Under the pieces are notes generated by a model, which saw only the letters and a list, made by a program, of their open reading frames with translations, had not been told where the DNA came from and ran no database searches. The position numbers and the translations under genes are program-made. From the NCBI RefSeq assembly GCF_029784155.1, contig NC_073692.1, positions 431,935,324-431,999,323 on the forward strand: a stretch of 64,000 bases of DNA. Direction: 5' to 3'. Source of the DNA: Uranotaenia lowii. Lineage: Eukaryota > Arthropoda > Insecta > Diptera > Culicidae. Positions 1 to 11,973 of this stretch are shown one piece after another; position 1 is the first letter of the stretch, and each line of letters begins with the position of its first letter.

Positions 1-960
1 AATTTTGAATTCAGGTTCAAAATTCAGATTCAGAATCATGTACTGTTCAAAATTCAGGTTTTGATTCAGCTCGTAAATGGGTTTCACGATCAAAATAAAA
101 TTATCAAGATGACTTTTCGGTTAGGACTTAATTGCAAGAGATCGCTGGTTAATAATTTTGATTGTTAGTTCGATTTTAAAATTTACCCGAAGTCGCGTTT
201 TGCGCGTTAGCAAAATTCAGCTGAAAATGACAAAAAATAAGTAGAATTTGAGTATATTTTGCAAGTTTTGTCTTATGAAAAATTAAAAAAAAAAACAATC
301 CACAGGAATTGATTTGTAATGAAAACTGATTGATGATAAAGAAACGAAATATATCTTATTTAAAAAATATTGCCTTTATGTTCTCACCAATTATTCATCA
401 ATATTTAAACTGCAGTTTTTTCAAGAACCAAATTTCAAACTAAAATCTTTTACTAGGATTGAGTTTGCATAAATCCGATTTGAACCGCAGAACTTTCATA
501 TTAAACTTTTACTATTGAAAATTTGATTTATTTTTAGAAGGCTTTCTTTAAAAAAAACTTATTGTAAGTTCAAATCAAATAAGCAAAATTAAGCTGGCCA
601 GGCTATCCGGTTTTACTTGAACTTGCCCGTATATTTAATAAAAAAAATTGAAAAAAGTTCGGTCCGGCCAGATTGCCAAAATTCTATTGAAAGGAGTCCT
701 GATTCGAAAAATTCAAATTGCATCATTTTAAATTTTTTCGCCTAAAAATGAAATTTTTCCAAGCTAGATTAATAAAAATAAGCATGAACCATTACGGACA
801 CGGATAAAAGACAACTTCTTCGGTGATCGACAAAAATTTTAGAAAAAACATGTATTCCATTTCAATTCATAATTACAGTTTTTTCCACTGAAGGCCAGTA
901 ACCTTAATTACTCAACTGCAACATTTTTATAACAAACGCTTAACATATTACGGAATGACA
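1..960. other. AT-rich non-coding sequence
   Basis: No coding signal is visible. The first ~75 bases contain a loosely repeated motif close to TTCAAAATTCAGGTT. The rest is AT-rich with homopolymer A and T runs. Nothing else was recognised. Confidence 0.6.
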
Positions 961-968
961 AACAATAG

Positions 969-3240
969 ATGGAGCTAACACGGCTGCCAATAGTGATGAA
1001 ATTCATCAATAGGAGGAGCTCGAGAAGCTGGAGAAGCTGCGTCGATCCCAGGAAACACGAAGGATTTATCAGAAACTCAACGCATCCCGCAAAGGCTAGA
1101 AACGTAGAAGAGCCACTCCCAACGATGAGTGAAGTTCAGGAAGCCATTCGCTAGCTGAATAGCAACAAATCGGTTTAAATGGGCTCGGACAAGTCGGCCG
1201 AATGCCTACACCGGTTGATGGTCCGGATCTGAGACACAGAACAGCTACCGGAGTAATGGCAGGAGGGGGTAATATGCCCCATCTACAAGAAGGACGACAA
1301 ATTGGACTGTGAGAACTATGGAGCGATCACTGTCCTTAATGCCGCCTACAAAGTGCTATCCCAAATCCTACTCCGCCGCCTAACGCCACAAGCAAACAGA
1401 TTCGTGGGAAGTCATCAAACCGGCTTCATGGAGGGACGCTCTGTGAGGAGCCAGTTCTTCACATTACGGCAAATACTCCAAAAATACCGTGAACACAAAG
1501 TCCCTAGGCACCATCTATTAATCGACTTCAAAGCCGCATACGACACGATCGACCATAACGAGCTATGGAAAATCATGGACGAGAACGGCTTTTCCGGGAA
1601 GCTGTATTTTTTATTTACATAGTATTCCGTCTCACGACATAACTTGACGAACATAATTCCTAAAATTCACTCGGTTCATAGCAACCGTTCTCCAATTTCT
1701 CGGGCACCCCACGTTCGCCAGATCACGCTCCACTTGGTCTAACCACCTCGCTCGTTGCGCCCCCGCTCGTCTTGTTCCTACCGGATTCGTAGCGAACACC
1801 TGTTTTGCAGGACAGTCGTCCGGCATTCTCGCAACATGTCCAGCCCAGCGTATCCGGCCAGCTTTCACCACCTTCTGGATACTGGGTTCGCCGTAGAGTC
1901 GCGCGAGCTCGTGGTTCATCCTTCGCCTCCACACTCCGTTCTCCTGTACGCCGCCAAAGATGGTTCTTAACACTCGTCGCTCGAATACTCCGAGTGTACG
2001 CAGGTCCTCCTCGAGCAATATCCATGTCTCGTGCCCTTAGAGAACAACCGGTCTAATGAGCGTCATATACAGGTTACACTTCGTGCGAGGGCTAAGTCTT
2101 CTCGACCGCAGTTGCTTGTGGAGTCCATAGTAGGCACGACTTCCGCTGATAATTCGCCTCCGGATCTCACGGCTGGTGTCATTGTCTGCGGTCACCAGTG
2201 AGCCGAGATAGACAAAGTCTTCGACTATCTCCAGCTCGTCGCCGTCGATCATGACCTTGTTATTACTGGACAAGCGGGTTCGGTCGGTCTCGGATCCGCA
2301 GGCCAGCATGTACTTCGTCTTGGACGTAAGCTGATCAGACTGATCAAGGCGACGATGGATGGAACGCAGTGCTGTGTGCGGATCTCGGGTGAATTGTCGA
2401 GTTCATTCGAATCGCGCAGGGGGCTTCGACAAGGTGATGGTCTATCCTGCATGATGTTCAACGTGGCGCTAGAAGGTGTTATTCGACGAGCGGTGGGCGA
2501 CATGCGAGGTACGATTTTCAACAGATCCAGTCAACTAATATCTATGCTGATGACATTGATATAGTCGGTAGATCATCTGCTGGCTGACGGATCCGAGACC
2601 GACTAAACCTGCTTGTCCAATAATAACAAGATCACGATCGACGGCGACGAGCTGGATATAGTCGAAGATTTAGTCTATTTCGGCTCACTGGTGACCGTAG
2701 ACAATGACACCAGCCGTGAGATCCGGTGGCAAATGGTCAGCGGAAGTCGTGCCTACTATGGACTCCAGAAACAACTGCGGTCGAGAAGACTTAGCCCTCG
2801 CACAAAGTGTAACTTCTACGTGACGCTTATCAGACCGGTTTCTTTCTACGGGCACGAGACGTGGATATTGCTCGAGAAGGACCTGCGCACACTCTGAATA
2901 TCATCTTTGGCGGCGTGCATGAGAACGGAGTGTGGAACCGCAAGCTCGCGCGACTCTACGGCGAACCCAGTATCCGGAAGATGGCGAATGCTGGAGGGAT
3001 ACGCAGCGCAGGACATGTTGCTAGAATGCCAGACGACTGTCCAGCAAACAGATGTTCACTGCGAATCCGGTAGGAACGAGACGAGCAGGGGCGCAACGAT
3101 TTGGTTAGACCAAGTTGAGCGTGATCTGGCGAATGTGGGATGTCCGAGAAATTGGATAACGATTGCCATGGAACGAGCGAAATTAAGGAATTATGTGCAT
3201 CAAGTTATGCCGTGAGACGGAAAACTATGAAAATAAAATA
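969..3240 (+). mobile_element. Non-LTR retrotransposon copy 1, decayed and split by a nested insertion
   Basis: Broken reverse-transcriptase reading on the plus strand. The left half (969-1604) carries an RT palm start (LLIDFKAAYDTIDHNELW at about 1518-1571). The right half resumes at 2328 with KLIRLIKATMDGTQCCVRIS and the RGLRQGD motif, then the C-terminal region (IDGDELDIVEDLVYFGSLV; GHVARMPDDCPA) up to about 3213, and an A-rich tail near 3225-3245. The two halves are continuous once 1605-2327 is removed. Several frameshifts and stops are present, and part of the YADD-type catalytic region after 2540 looks deleted, so it is inactive. The RT belongs to the type often labelled endonuclease-reverse transcriptase; I do not assign a clade. 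Confidence 0.85.
1605..2327 (-). mobile_element. Non-LTR retrotransposon copy 2, 5'-truncated, nested in copy 1
   Basis: Read on the minus strand, this encodes the C-terminal ~220 residues of the same RT family (DGDELEIVEDFVYLGSLVTA, then RIRWAGHVARMPDDCPAKQV) and ends in a short A-rich tail at 1605-1618. It is flanked by the hexamer AAGCTG at 1599-1604 and 2328-2333, which fits a target-site duplication from target-primed reverse transcription. Its 3' end matches copy 3 (about 9632-10378) nearly base for base, so it is younger than the host copy. It lacks the catalytic RT and endonuclease regions. Confidence 0.85.
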
Positions 3241-5130
3241 AACATAAACCTTGTTTATATAAGCATTCGTCAGCAGACAATCTGCATAAAATAAGTTAAT
3301 GCAACTCTCAAAATGGAATTCCAATCAATAGAATGCACAGAATCTTATCTTCCATACATTCTTCTCCCAAGGTTCAACAGGTTTTTATCGGCAGCAAACT
3401 TGACGTCATGCTTCAAGTACCTACGCTCGTCAGATTTCCTTCAGATCCACTGATCTAATTTCGTCTCTCAACTTGAAATTCCAATCGGCACAAATGAATG
3501 AATCTCTTCAGGCCATTCCAATGATGGGAAATGGGGAATGGAAACATTTTAACCAAATCGAGTCAATTAAAATAAAAATAAATTTCACTCCAGACCGCAG
3601 CGAGCGCAAGCAAACAAACCAGACAGAGCGAGATAAACTCTGAATGTTTTTAGTCGGCATGAAGGGGTGCGTTTTAAACATTTTTTTTAAGGACGTCTTT
3701 TCGGTAGTGGAAAATCGCTTTGAATTTAAAATATTCTTCGCTTCATTCGGCTTACACTTAATTTAGAAATTACTGTCGTCGCAATAACGTAAGGGGTTCA
3801 TTTAAACTGTAATCTGCATCCCACGCCTGAGACGGTCGGGGTGTTGTTTACCTTTTTTTTTCTTGCGTAGAGACGGAAACAGAAATAATCTATGGGTCGA
3901 TTTTACGTGCGACTGTCGCTAATGACGATAGTCGTGTGGGTTGGCGGGATTTCCGTTATTTGAATTTTTTTAACGGTAACTAAAAAAATAAACTGATTCT
4001 TTTATGATTAAATATAATGAAGATAATTGGGAGCTGACATTATTGTTCTAGAAGCAAATCAAGGTGATAATGTACAAAACATCCCTTACATATGTTGGTC
4101 TCAATTATCTTTGAACTTAATGGAGGCGTATGGTGGTTTGTTTAATTTTCGCTGCGAATGGTGTTTTGCGCCCCCGCCCCGTAAACGCTTTTTAGTTTTG
4201 TGGCAACCAACAGGTAAAACGTGCTCAATCCAGATGGAAAACATCACTTAGAGTGTGCAGTTGGCCGTGTGTTTTATAGCGGAAAAGTCAAATAACAGGA
4301 GCCGTAAACATTCGTCTTTCTAGGCCTACTGTTGTTTGCTCAGGTTAAATTGACGTTACCGTTACACTGCAGGGTTGGGATCTCTGCATTCCTGTTAAAA
4401 ATTGATGCAAAATTATAGCACTGAACTATCGTAAAAAAATCTTGTTTTTTTCGTTAGCTGTGCAATACAGAAACACTTGAATTTGGACAATAACAGGTTC
4501 ATGAATGAAAAAAACTATCCGACCGTCGAATATTCTCAGATTCTTCCTGACCCTGCTTCTGGTTAAATTGACGTACCTCCCCGCAAGTAGCGCCATGCCT
4601 AGTCAATTGTAAGACATTTTATGGCGAATTCGACGGTCGAGAAATAAAATAAAAACAAATCAACCTATCCAAACATCGCATCGTTCACTAGAGAAAATAT
4701 GCGCACATTAGCCGAATATATGGGGTTCATGAAAATATTTATTTTCGCTCTACATAAACAATTCCGGTCCCAATGAACCACCCTAGGGAGAAGATCCACA
4801 ACGTCCCGATCGTACATCCCGGCGAGTAACGATCCTTGACGTCGTCGTAGTCGTCATTTTGGCATGGCATTAGCTGCAATAACAGATAGGGAACCATCGC
4901 CGGGTAGGCGGATTGCGGATTTGCGTCTTCACTTGGTGGGTATATGGTGGTGGAAAATTTTCCGCAGATTTCCAGCCATCGGCATCGGCGCAAGAGAAGA
5001 AGCTACATATAGTTAGCTCGCAAATCAGTATGGGTAGTACGGTACGCACCTCGGCCTAGCTGCTTCAATCCGAGGAATTATCAAATAGAACAGACCGCCA
5101 TCCGATCGGTAGGACCACACTCTGCCGCAA
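3241..5130. other. Intergenic sequence, no gene recognised
   Basis: Unique-looking AT-rich sequence. A minus-strand ORF of 84 codons (4739-4993) overlaps it but has no recognisable domain and no splice context, so it is not called. Confidence 0.5.
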
Positions 5131-5138
5131 TACATTCG

Positions 5139-5200
5139 TTATAAGGTTGGCGCTGTGGTCTTCTCAGTTGGACTTTCTAGCTAGCGGCCGGTTCTTCAGT
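5139..5200 (+). promoter_or_regulatory. Candidate core promoter (TATA + arthropod initiator)
   Basis: TATAAG begins at 5140 and an insect-type initiator TCAGTT has its A at 5166, putting the TATA box at about -26. A GGTTC similar to a DPE follows at about 25-30 bases downstream. The sequence after it looks like a 5' UTR, with no long ORF. It could start a non-coding upstream exon of the large gene whose ATG is at 17054, but no splice link was shown. Matches of this size also arise by chance. Confidence 0.3.
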
Positions 5201-7400
5201 TAGTTTGTGACATAAGCCGATTGCGGAAAGAACTTGAGTCGAGTGATTTTGTAACCGTCTGTAGTAAAATAATCCAATAATCAAGTGATGCATCAGAGGA
5301 TTAATTAGTTTGTCAATTCTTGCGAGTGTTACTCCTTACAATTAAAGGATGAAAACAGCAGTGTTATGAAGTTTCTTTCGCTCGTAGATCTTCTCGCGAC
5401 ACATCTTAAATTAGAAGTGAAACTCATACCTTCCTGGCATGGTTCCAATTACTACTTACTACACCGCTGCTCTAGTGACGAAGCAAAATAATCTTTCATT
5501 AAGGCACTCTTGAGAAAATCTACAAACCTGATCCAAATACGATTAAATCAGTTTTTTTTTCATATCGTGCTCTCGATCTAGTGTTAGACCGCAAAAAAAA
5601 AAATAGTTTTTAAATGATTTTCCATCTCGAATCTATCTTCAACAAATGACGAAGTGAAATTATGTTTTGAAATCAATTGACATAACATGTGGTTGCCGGT
5701 TGCCCAGTTTTATCCGGAGATTTAATCAATGCCGGATTAAGGCGCCGGGGGCCCGGGGCAATTCTTGTTCGTGGGGACCCTCTGATTCGATTTTTTTTTT
5801 CAAATGCTCTTCCATAGAATGCAAAACATTTTAAACGTGTAAAAAAACTGGACATGAGTTCAGTATAATGTCTTCAAATAGCCATGTTGTCTGCGTAGAA
5901 GATAGTTTCTAGTATCTTCAAATAAAAATTGTTAATTAATCACGTGCAAACATTACGAAACAGTTTAGCAATTTGTCAAAAATGAAAGCTCTGATTTGAG
6001 CTGCAAAATGCAAAATTTAATTATCATTTTTTTCAATACCCTTATCACTAACTAAAATTCTCGGATTTAGAAAAATTACCGGATAGATATTTTAAATTTT
6101 TTTTATTTCATAATTTCATCTGGTTTGTGTTTCATCAAGAAATATTTACCTTATGACAATTAGGAATATCATGAAGATTTGAAACATAGAATACAGAATT
6201 CAAAAAATGTACAAAATAATTGAATTCAAATCAGGTTTCAAAACCACAATTCAGTATCTCAAATTTAATTCATAATTTCAAATAAAGTTTTGAAAAACAA
6301 AGTATTAAATAAAATTAAAAATAAAGCGATTCAAAGTTACAATCAGAGCCTAAGCAGAAATTGCACCATAAGTGTATTTCAATTTTGTATGTTTGAAAAA
6401 CAAAAAAAAAAACATTTTCCTGAAATGTTTATGAATATGATTCTCATCAGATAAAAAGATTGTTATCCGATTGTTAATCTGAATGTGACAAAAGTTTCAT
6501 TCGATGCCCTCAAAGCCAAAGGAGTATAAGTGCAAAAATGATCGTTAGAAAAAAAAATTAAAATAGAGATTAAATGTTTAAAACACAGAATCAGTTATCG
6601 TTGAAAAATCAGATCCAAATGCAAATGAGTTTGGTACCTTAAACAAAGATCCTGAGTTCTCTAAATTCAGAAAAAAAACAATGAAACTGAACTTCAGTAA
6701 CTGAAGAAACAACACAAGACTTGACAATCTTAATGAATTGAATCTGGAAGATAAGGTTAAAAATATAGAAATATTCATGTTAAGAGAATCACTCGATGAT
6801 ATTAGCAACTCAACTGTGAGATCGTTTTAGTGATTATTTGAGAATGATCATTTGGACAATGATATGCTGAATATTCTAAAAAAGCTTCAAATCTAGAGAT
6901 CGAAACTGAACTTGTCAGAACTTGTTAAATATCCACGTTAAACATGAAAAAAATCAGCCGGACCTAAATGATCTCGTCCGAAAACTGTTATTATTTCTTT
7001 TATTTTGAATTTCCTTAATTTTCTCATACTTTATATTGTTATTAGAGATTCTGAAGCATCTCAACACTGTATTTTCATAGATATTAACGTTCACATCAAT
7101 GTATTGTTTTTTAATGTTTTGTAATCAGTGATCATAAATTTGCCTTGTTACTTTTTATCTAACATATATATCTTTGCAATTTTTCCTTATTTTCCAATAT
7201 CTTAAGAATGGAAGAGTTCTGCAATACAAGCTTTTTTAAACAAAGTGTCTTCTTCCTAATAAAAAATTAATTGGATTTTTTTCCGATTTTTGTCCGCGTG
7301 ATTTCTCATAGTACAACACAGTGCCATGTTTTGTTGATTTTCCTGTGTTTTCTCTGCTACTTTGATCATGAGGTTTGACAGCTCTGAGCGCTAGTGGCGA
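5201..7400. other. AT-rich intergenic sequence with repeat debris
   Basis: Mostly A/T-rich with short poly-A and poly-T runs. A GC-rich patch at about 5725-5785 (GCGCCGGGGGCCCGGGGC) stands out and may belong to a dispersed repeat. No coding region was recognised. Confidence 0.5.
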
Positions 7401-7404
7401 CTCC

Positions 7405-7700
7405 ACTCGGAAAATTAGCTTTTTCCTTTGATCTGCCGACTGTATCAATGTCATCGGCAAAGCAGATGAGTTGACTGGATCTGTTGAAAATCGTGCCCCG
7501 CATTTCATTCACCGCTCGTCGAATTACACATTCTAGCGCCACGTTGAACATCGTGAAGGATAGATCACAGTCTTGTTGAAGACACCTGCACCATTCGAAT
7601 GAACTCGACAATTCACCCGAAATCCGCACACAGCTCTGTGTTTCATCCATCGTTGCCTTAATCAGTCTGGTCAGCTTCCTGGAGAAACCGAGGAAGAGGC
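7405..7700 (-). mobile_element. Non-LTR retrotransposon RT fragment (same family as copies 1-3)
   Basis: Minus-strand translation gives TRLIKATMDETQSCVRISGE, then LSFTMFNVALECVIRRAV and the catalytic block CFADDIDTVGR. This is the RT palm region that copies 2 and 3 lack and copy 1 has largely lost. No tail or target duplication is seen, so it is an internal fragment or part of an older copy. Confidence 0.75.
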
Positions 7701-7816
7701 CGAAAAGCAAAGGATTCGAGTGAAACTTAAATTTTGAAATTTCGTCCACTCCACTCTGAAATAATCAGGCTTGAATTTCAAGTGATCTTTTTGGAAAATG
7801 TTCGAACATTAAGTCA

Positions 7817-9053
7817 TAAAGGGTGATACTGTCAAAATTTAGTCAATATCAACTTGACGCATTTCTTTCAATTTTGCGTTGAAAAAACCTGAACACCCCT
7901 CATTTTGAAGGTGTGTGTGTGTGTGTGTGTAGAATGTTGCTCCTATTTCGATTTTGGAATTCACTCTTCAGTTGTCAAAATGCCGTCCAAGGAAGAAGAG
8001 CAGCGTATCAAAATTTTGCTGGCGCATCGCGAAAATCCGAGCTACTCGCACGCAAAGCTGGCAAAATCGCTAAAAGTTGCCAAATCAACCGTTACTAATG
8101 TAATTAAAGTGTTTGGGGAACATTTGTCGACAGCCAGGAAGTCTGGATCGGGGGAAATCGAAAATCGGAAGCCGCTGAGACGACAAAGAGAGTTGCCGGT
8201 AGTTTCAAGCGAAACCCTAAACTCTCTCTCCGAGATGCCGCAAATAAGCTGGGTGTATCGTCGACAACCGCGCATCGATCCAAAAAACGAGCCGGACTAT
8301 CGACTTACAAGAAGGTAGTGACTCCAAATCGCGATGATAAACAAAATACGACGGCCAAAGCGCGATCCCGGAGGCTGTACACGACGATGCTGACGAAGTT
8401 TGACTGCGTGGTAATGGACGACGAAACCTACGTCAAAGCCGACTACAAGCAACTGTCAAAGATCGCGAAGAAATATCTGGTTTGGCAAGCCATCTGTACC
8501 TGTGGCTTGAAAAGCAGCATTTTCATAGCTTCCGGGACTGTCAACCAAGAAATTTACGTGAAAGAGTGTTTGTATAAACGTCTGCTGCCTTTCCTAAAGA
8601 AACACGGTTGTTTCGTAATGTTTTGGCCGGATTTGACATCTTGCCATTACGGTTAAAAGGCCATGGAGTGGTACGCCGCCAACAACGTGCAGGTGGTTCC
8701 CCAGGACAAGAACCCTCCCAACACGCCAGAGCTCCGCCCAATTGAGAAATACTGGGCTATTGTCAAGCGGAACCTAAAGAAGACCAAAAAAACTGCTAAG
8801 GACGAGCAGCAGTTCAAGGCAAACTGGCTTTCTGCGGCGAAGAAGGTGGACAAGGTGGCTGTACAAAATCTGATGGCAGGGGTTAAGCGTAAGGCTCAGC
8901 AATTCGGATTTGGAAAAGCGGAAGCCTAACTGAATATTTTTCCTGAATTTTATACTAATTAAACTTGAACATTTAATTTGAATTTTTAAATAAACGATTT
9001 CACCGATTTACACGCGTTTTCACTTGACCAAATTTCGACCTTATCACCCTTTA
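7817..9053 (+). mobile_element. Tc1/mariner element of the DD37E type, inactivated
   Basis: Terminal inverted repeats begin AAGGGTGATA at 7819 and end TATCACCCTT at 9051, flanked by TA on both sides as expected for this superfamily. Inside, a transposase is broken over three frames. The N-terminal helix-turn-helix region (PSKEEEQRIKILLAHRENPS) is at about 7984-8043. The first catalytic Asp lies in VVMDDETYVKAD (8409-8444), the second in FWPDLTSCHYG (about 8622-8654) and the Glu in PIEKYWAIVK (8739-8768). A frameshift near 8150 and a stop at about 8654 separate the pieces, so this copy cannot make transposase. A GT microsatellite (7911-7930) sits in its 5' leader. This family is known from mosquitoes. 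Confidence 0.9.
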
Positions 9054-9059
9054 TAAAGC

Positions 9060-9620
9060 AAATACAAGTATCTACAGTTATACAATACCCAATAAGATGT
9101 TATGATTTTGAAAACGTTGGTTAACTCTTTTAAAAATCTTAGCTTTGTCACCTTACAGGAATATTGAAATGGCGCTTTTCGATTTACTTTTATTCGTTTA
9201 AATTCATGGAAATGATTAGTATCACATTATACACATTTTAATGTACAAAGATGTTTTGTATTCTATGAAAACGCTCAATCTTCACTCAACTGACAGCATC
9301 CTCTCTGTCAAAGTCAAAGCTTTAGAATAGCTATCATATTTTCATCTGCCAAATCTAAGGAGCCTTTTACCGTATTCATGTACTGTCAAAATTATTTTAA
9401 ATTCATTTGAAAGCCGCGTCAGAAAATGATTGATGATCATTTCATGAATATTTTTGCAGGTCCTCGATGAAAATTTTCGTTTCCCGAATAAATGGGTACT
9501 ACGAGATATGATTGCTGTAACCGAAACCGGGTAATCCGTCGCCTACTGAGGACATAGTTTGAAGATCATTATTCCAAACGAAAAAAAAAAACGAAAAAAA
9601 TAGTTTTAGATGTTTATTTG
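9060..9620. other. Intergenic sequence, nothing recognised
   Basis: AT-rich spacer between the mariner element and LINE copy 3. It ends in an A-rich run (9581-9600). Confidence 0.5.
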
Positions 9621-9624
9621 AAAC

Positions 9625-10378
9625 GCGAAGCAGGAAGGATTGGGTTGATGATTAATACGTCCAAGACGAAGTACATGCTGGCCTGCGGATCCGAGACCGA
9701 CCGAACCCGCTTGTCCAGTAATAACAAGGTCACGATCGACGGCGACGAGCTGGAGATAGTCGAAGACTTTGTCTATCTCGGCTCACTGGTGACCGCAGAC
9801 AATGACACCAGCCGTGAGATCCGGAGGCGAATTATCAGCGGAAGTCGTGCCTACTATGGGCTCCACAAGCAACTGCGGTCGAGAAGACTTAGCCCTCGCA
9901 CGAAGTGTAACCTGTATAGGACGCTTATTAGACCGGTTGTTCTCTACGGGCACGAGACATGGATATTGCTCGAGGAGGACCTGCGTACACTCGGAGTATT
10001 CGAGCGACGAGTGTTAAGAACCATCTTTGGCGGCGTACAGGAGAACGGAATGTGGAGGCGAAGGATGAACCACGAGCTCGCGCGACTCTACGGCGAACCC
10101 AGTATCCAGAAGGTGGTGAAGGCTGGCCGGATACGCTGGGCGGGACATGTTGCGAGAATGCCGGATGACTGTCCTGCAAAACAGGTGTTCGCCACGAATC
10201 CGGTAGGAACAAGACGAGCAGGGGCGCAACGAGCGAGGTGGTTAGACCAAGTGGAGCGTGATCTGGCGAACGTGGGGTGCCCAAGAAATTGGAGAACGGT
10301 TGCCATGAACCGAGTGAATTTTAGGAATTATGTTCGTCAAGCTATGTCGTGAGACGGAATACTATGTAAATAAAAAAA
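9625..10378 (+). mobile_element. Non-LTR retrotransposon copy 3, 5'-truncated, ORF intact
   Basis: A 244-codon open frame (9618-10352) encodes the C-terminal part of the RT polyprotein: NTSKTKYMLACGSETDRTRL, the GHETWILLEEDLRTLGVFER block and GRIRWAGHVARMPDDCPAKQ. It ends in an A-rich tail (about 10366-10383). TTTGAAA occurs just before the element (about 9615) and just after its tail (about 10389), a likely 7-bp target duplication. It is nearly identical to copy 2, so both derive from a recently active source. The catalytic RT motifs are absent, so the open frame does not mean activity. Confidence 0.85.
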
Positions 10379-10383
10379 AAATA

Positions 10384-10857
10384 AATACGTTTGAAATCGC
10401 TACGGGAGTTAAGTAACCGCAGGTGCCCAAACTAAAAGCTGCTACTAAACGATACCGGATATAAAATCGACTCTTCTATTGTCGTTATGTGGATTGTACC
10501 CAGGATGAGCTTCGTCGAAATCAAAAAAAGTTCTAGAAATTTGTGAACCCCAGCTAGGGCTTCCAGCTATACTTCAATTGAACAACCGTATTGCTATGTC
10601 ACCTGCTGAAAAATGCCACCTTTTTGCGGTGCATTTTGCCAGTGTCTTTTAAGACAAATCGCCAACTGTCGAACAATAAAACTACACCGGTAATCGTGTT
10701 AACCGATCGATGTTCTGGATCAGGATTTTTTCAACCAAACAGGATGGAATACCGGCGTGCGTATTGAAAAAGTGTCGCACTTAACTTGTTAACCAGTCTC
10801 TAGAACAGCAAAAAATTCCCAGTGCAGGTGACAAACAAGATGTTCTTAAAGAGGTTA
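10384..10857. other. Spacer or decayed upstream part of a second LINE
   Basis: No clear reading frame. Because RT fragments of a second LINE follow on the same strand, this may be its decayed 5' part, but no motif is readable. Confidence 0.35.
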
Positions 10858-11014
10858 CATACAAAGAGGCACAATCTGATCCCTTTCAAAATAATAAGCT
10901 TGCAACCCTGCTGTGGAGCTGCCTTTAAGATTGCTTGGTTTTGCTCGATTGGAATGACACTGACAGAAAATCGAAAATTCCAATCGTGACATTTCGTCCA
11001 TTTGTTTACTATAG
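10858..11014 (-). mobile_element. Small MITE, copy A
   Basis: About 157 bp, the inverse of 11791-11953 with roughly nine in ten bases matching. The right end keeps the terminal sequence TTTGTTTACTATAG; the left end (ACAAAGAGG) is eroded. It is AT-rich and non-coding with terminal inverted repeats, consistent with a non-autonomous DNA element. It lies in the remains of a second LINE. Confidence 0.65.
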
Positions 11015-11039
11015 GCTCGTTAGATGTTCTTAACTACCG

Positions 11040-11545
11040 AGGTGTCATGTCGCTAGGTTGCCTGCTCGATGGTATTTGAGAGGATCGTCAACGATGTCAT
11101 GTTATCGCCCTGTCGGAACTGGATTTCTGAGAATCAGCTTGGTTTTTTCTCAAACGCTTGGTAACTTCAAACCTGATGGTTTTTAGATCCTTCTGCATAT
11201 CAAACATGGCAAGCAAATAGACGCGATTTATACCGATATTTCAGCAGCATTTGATTCTGTAAACCATGATATCCTACTGAAAAAATTGGTTCCATTGGGA
11301 TTTTCCAAGCGATTGTATGCGTAAATCAAAAGCTACCTAAGGCGAAGATCGTTGATTGGCTGTAAAAATGGGGACCGCTGATTCTTCTGACTTCATTCCA
11401 AAGTCCTTGGTAACCCAAAGCAACAATCTGGGTCCTTTATTATTTACGCTGTTCTGTAACGACATCAACTTGCTGATCATTGGATGTGGAGTTCTCCTGT
11501 AGGCGGACGCCTTTAAAAATATTTTTAATCGTACACAGTTAAGCT
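11040..11545 (+). mobile_element. Second LINE: degenerate reverse-transcriptase fragment
   Basis: Plus-strand translation gives a fingers/palm segment ending in DAIYTDISAAFDSVNHDILL (about 11219-11278), the typical catalytic-Asp block of Jockey/CR1-type RT. LKKLVPLGFSKRLYA follows, then an in-frame stop and LRRRSLI. Several stops and shifts make it a fossil. It differs in sequence from copies 1-3, so it is another family. Confidence 0.75.
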
Positions 11546-11790
11546 AATTGTTAGGAATTGCAACGTTTTTTGGACGCAGTCGTGAATTTGTGCGGTTAAA
11601 ATTTACTTGTTTTGAGCATTACGAAGTGCTCTGTTATCATGTTTGGGCGTAGGAAAAATCATTTCATGCATAATATGAGCAGTTACATCGGGTTGAGAAT
11701 ATACAGGACCTTGACGTTTTGTTGGACAGCCATATGACACTGTGTGGGGCCAACCTATTAGCCACACGCACACTGCCTAAACTAACGAGC

Positions 11791-11953
11791 CTATAGTAAA
11801 CAAAGAGACGAAATGTCATGATTGGAATTTTTGCTTTTCTGTCAGTGTCATTCCAATCGAGCAAAACAAAGCAATCTTAAAGGCAGCCCTACAGCAGGGT
11901 TGCAAGCTCAATATTTCAAAAAGGATCAGATTGCGCCTCTTTGTTTACTATAG
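11791..11953 (+). mobile_element. Small MITE, copy B
   Basis: 163 bp with terminal inverted repeats CTATAGTAAACAAAGAG (11791) and CTCTTTGTTTACTATAG (ending 11953). The interior is non-coding. It is the inverted partner of 10858-11014, and the two together bracket the LINE RT fragment. Confidence 0.75.
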
Positions 11954-11973
11954 TTTCTTTAGCCTAAACCACT

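Noticed and set aside
4739..4993. 84-codon minus-strand ORF with a hydrophobic end
   Set aside because: No recognisable family, no splice or promoter context; length expected by chance.
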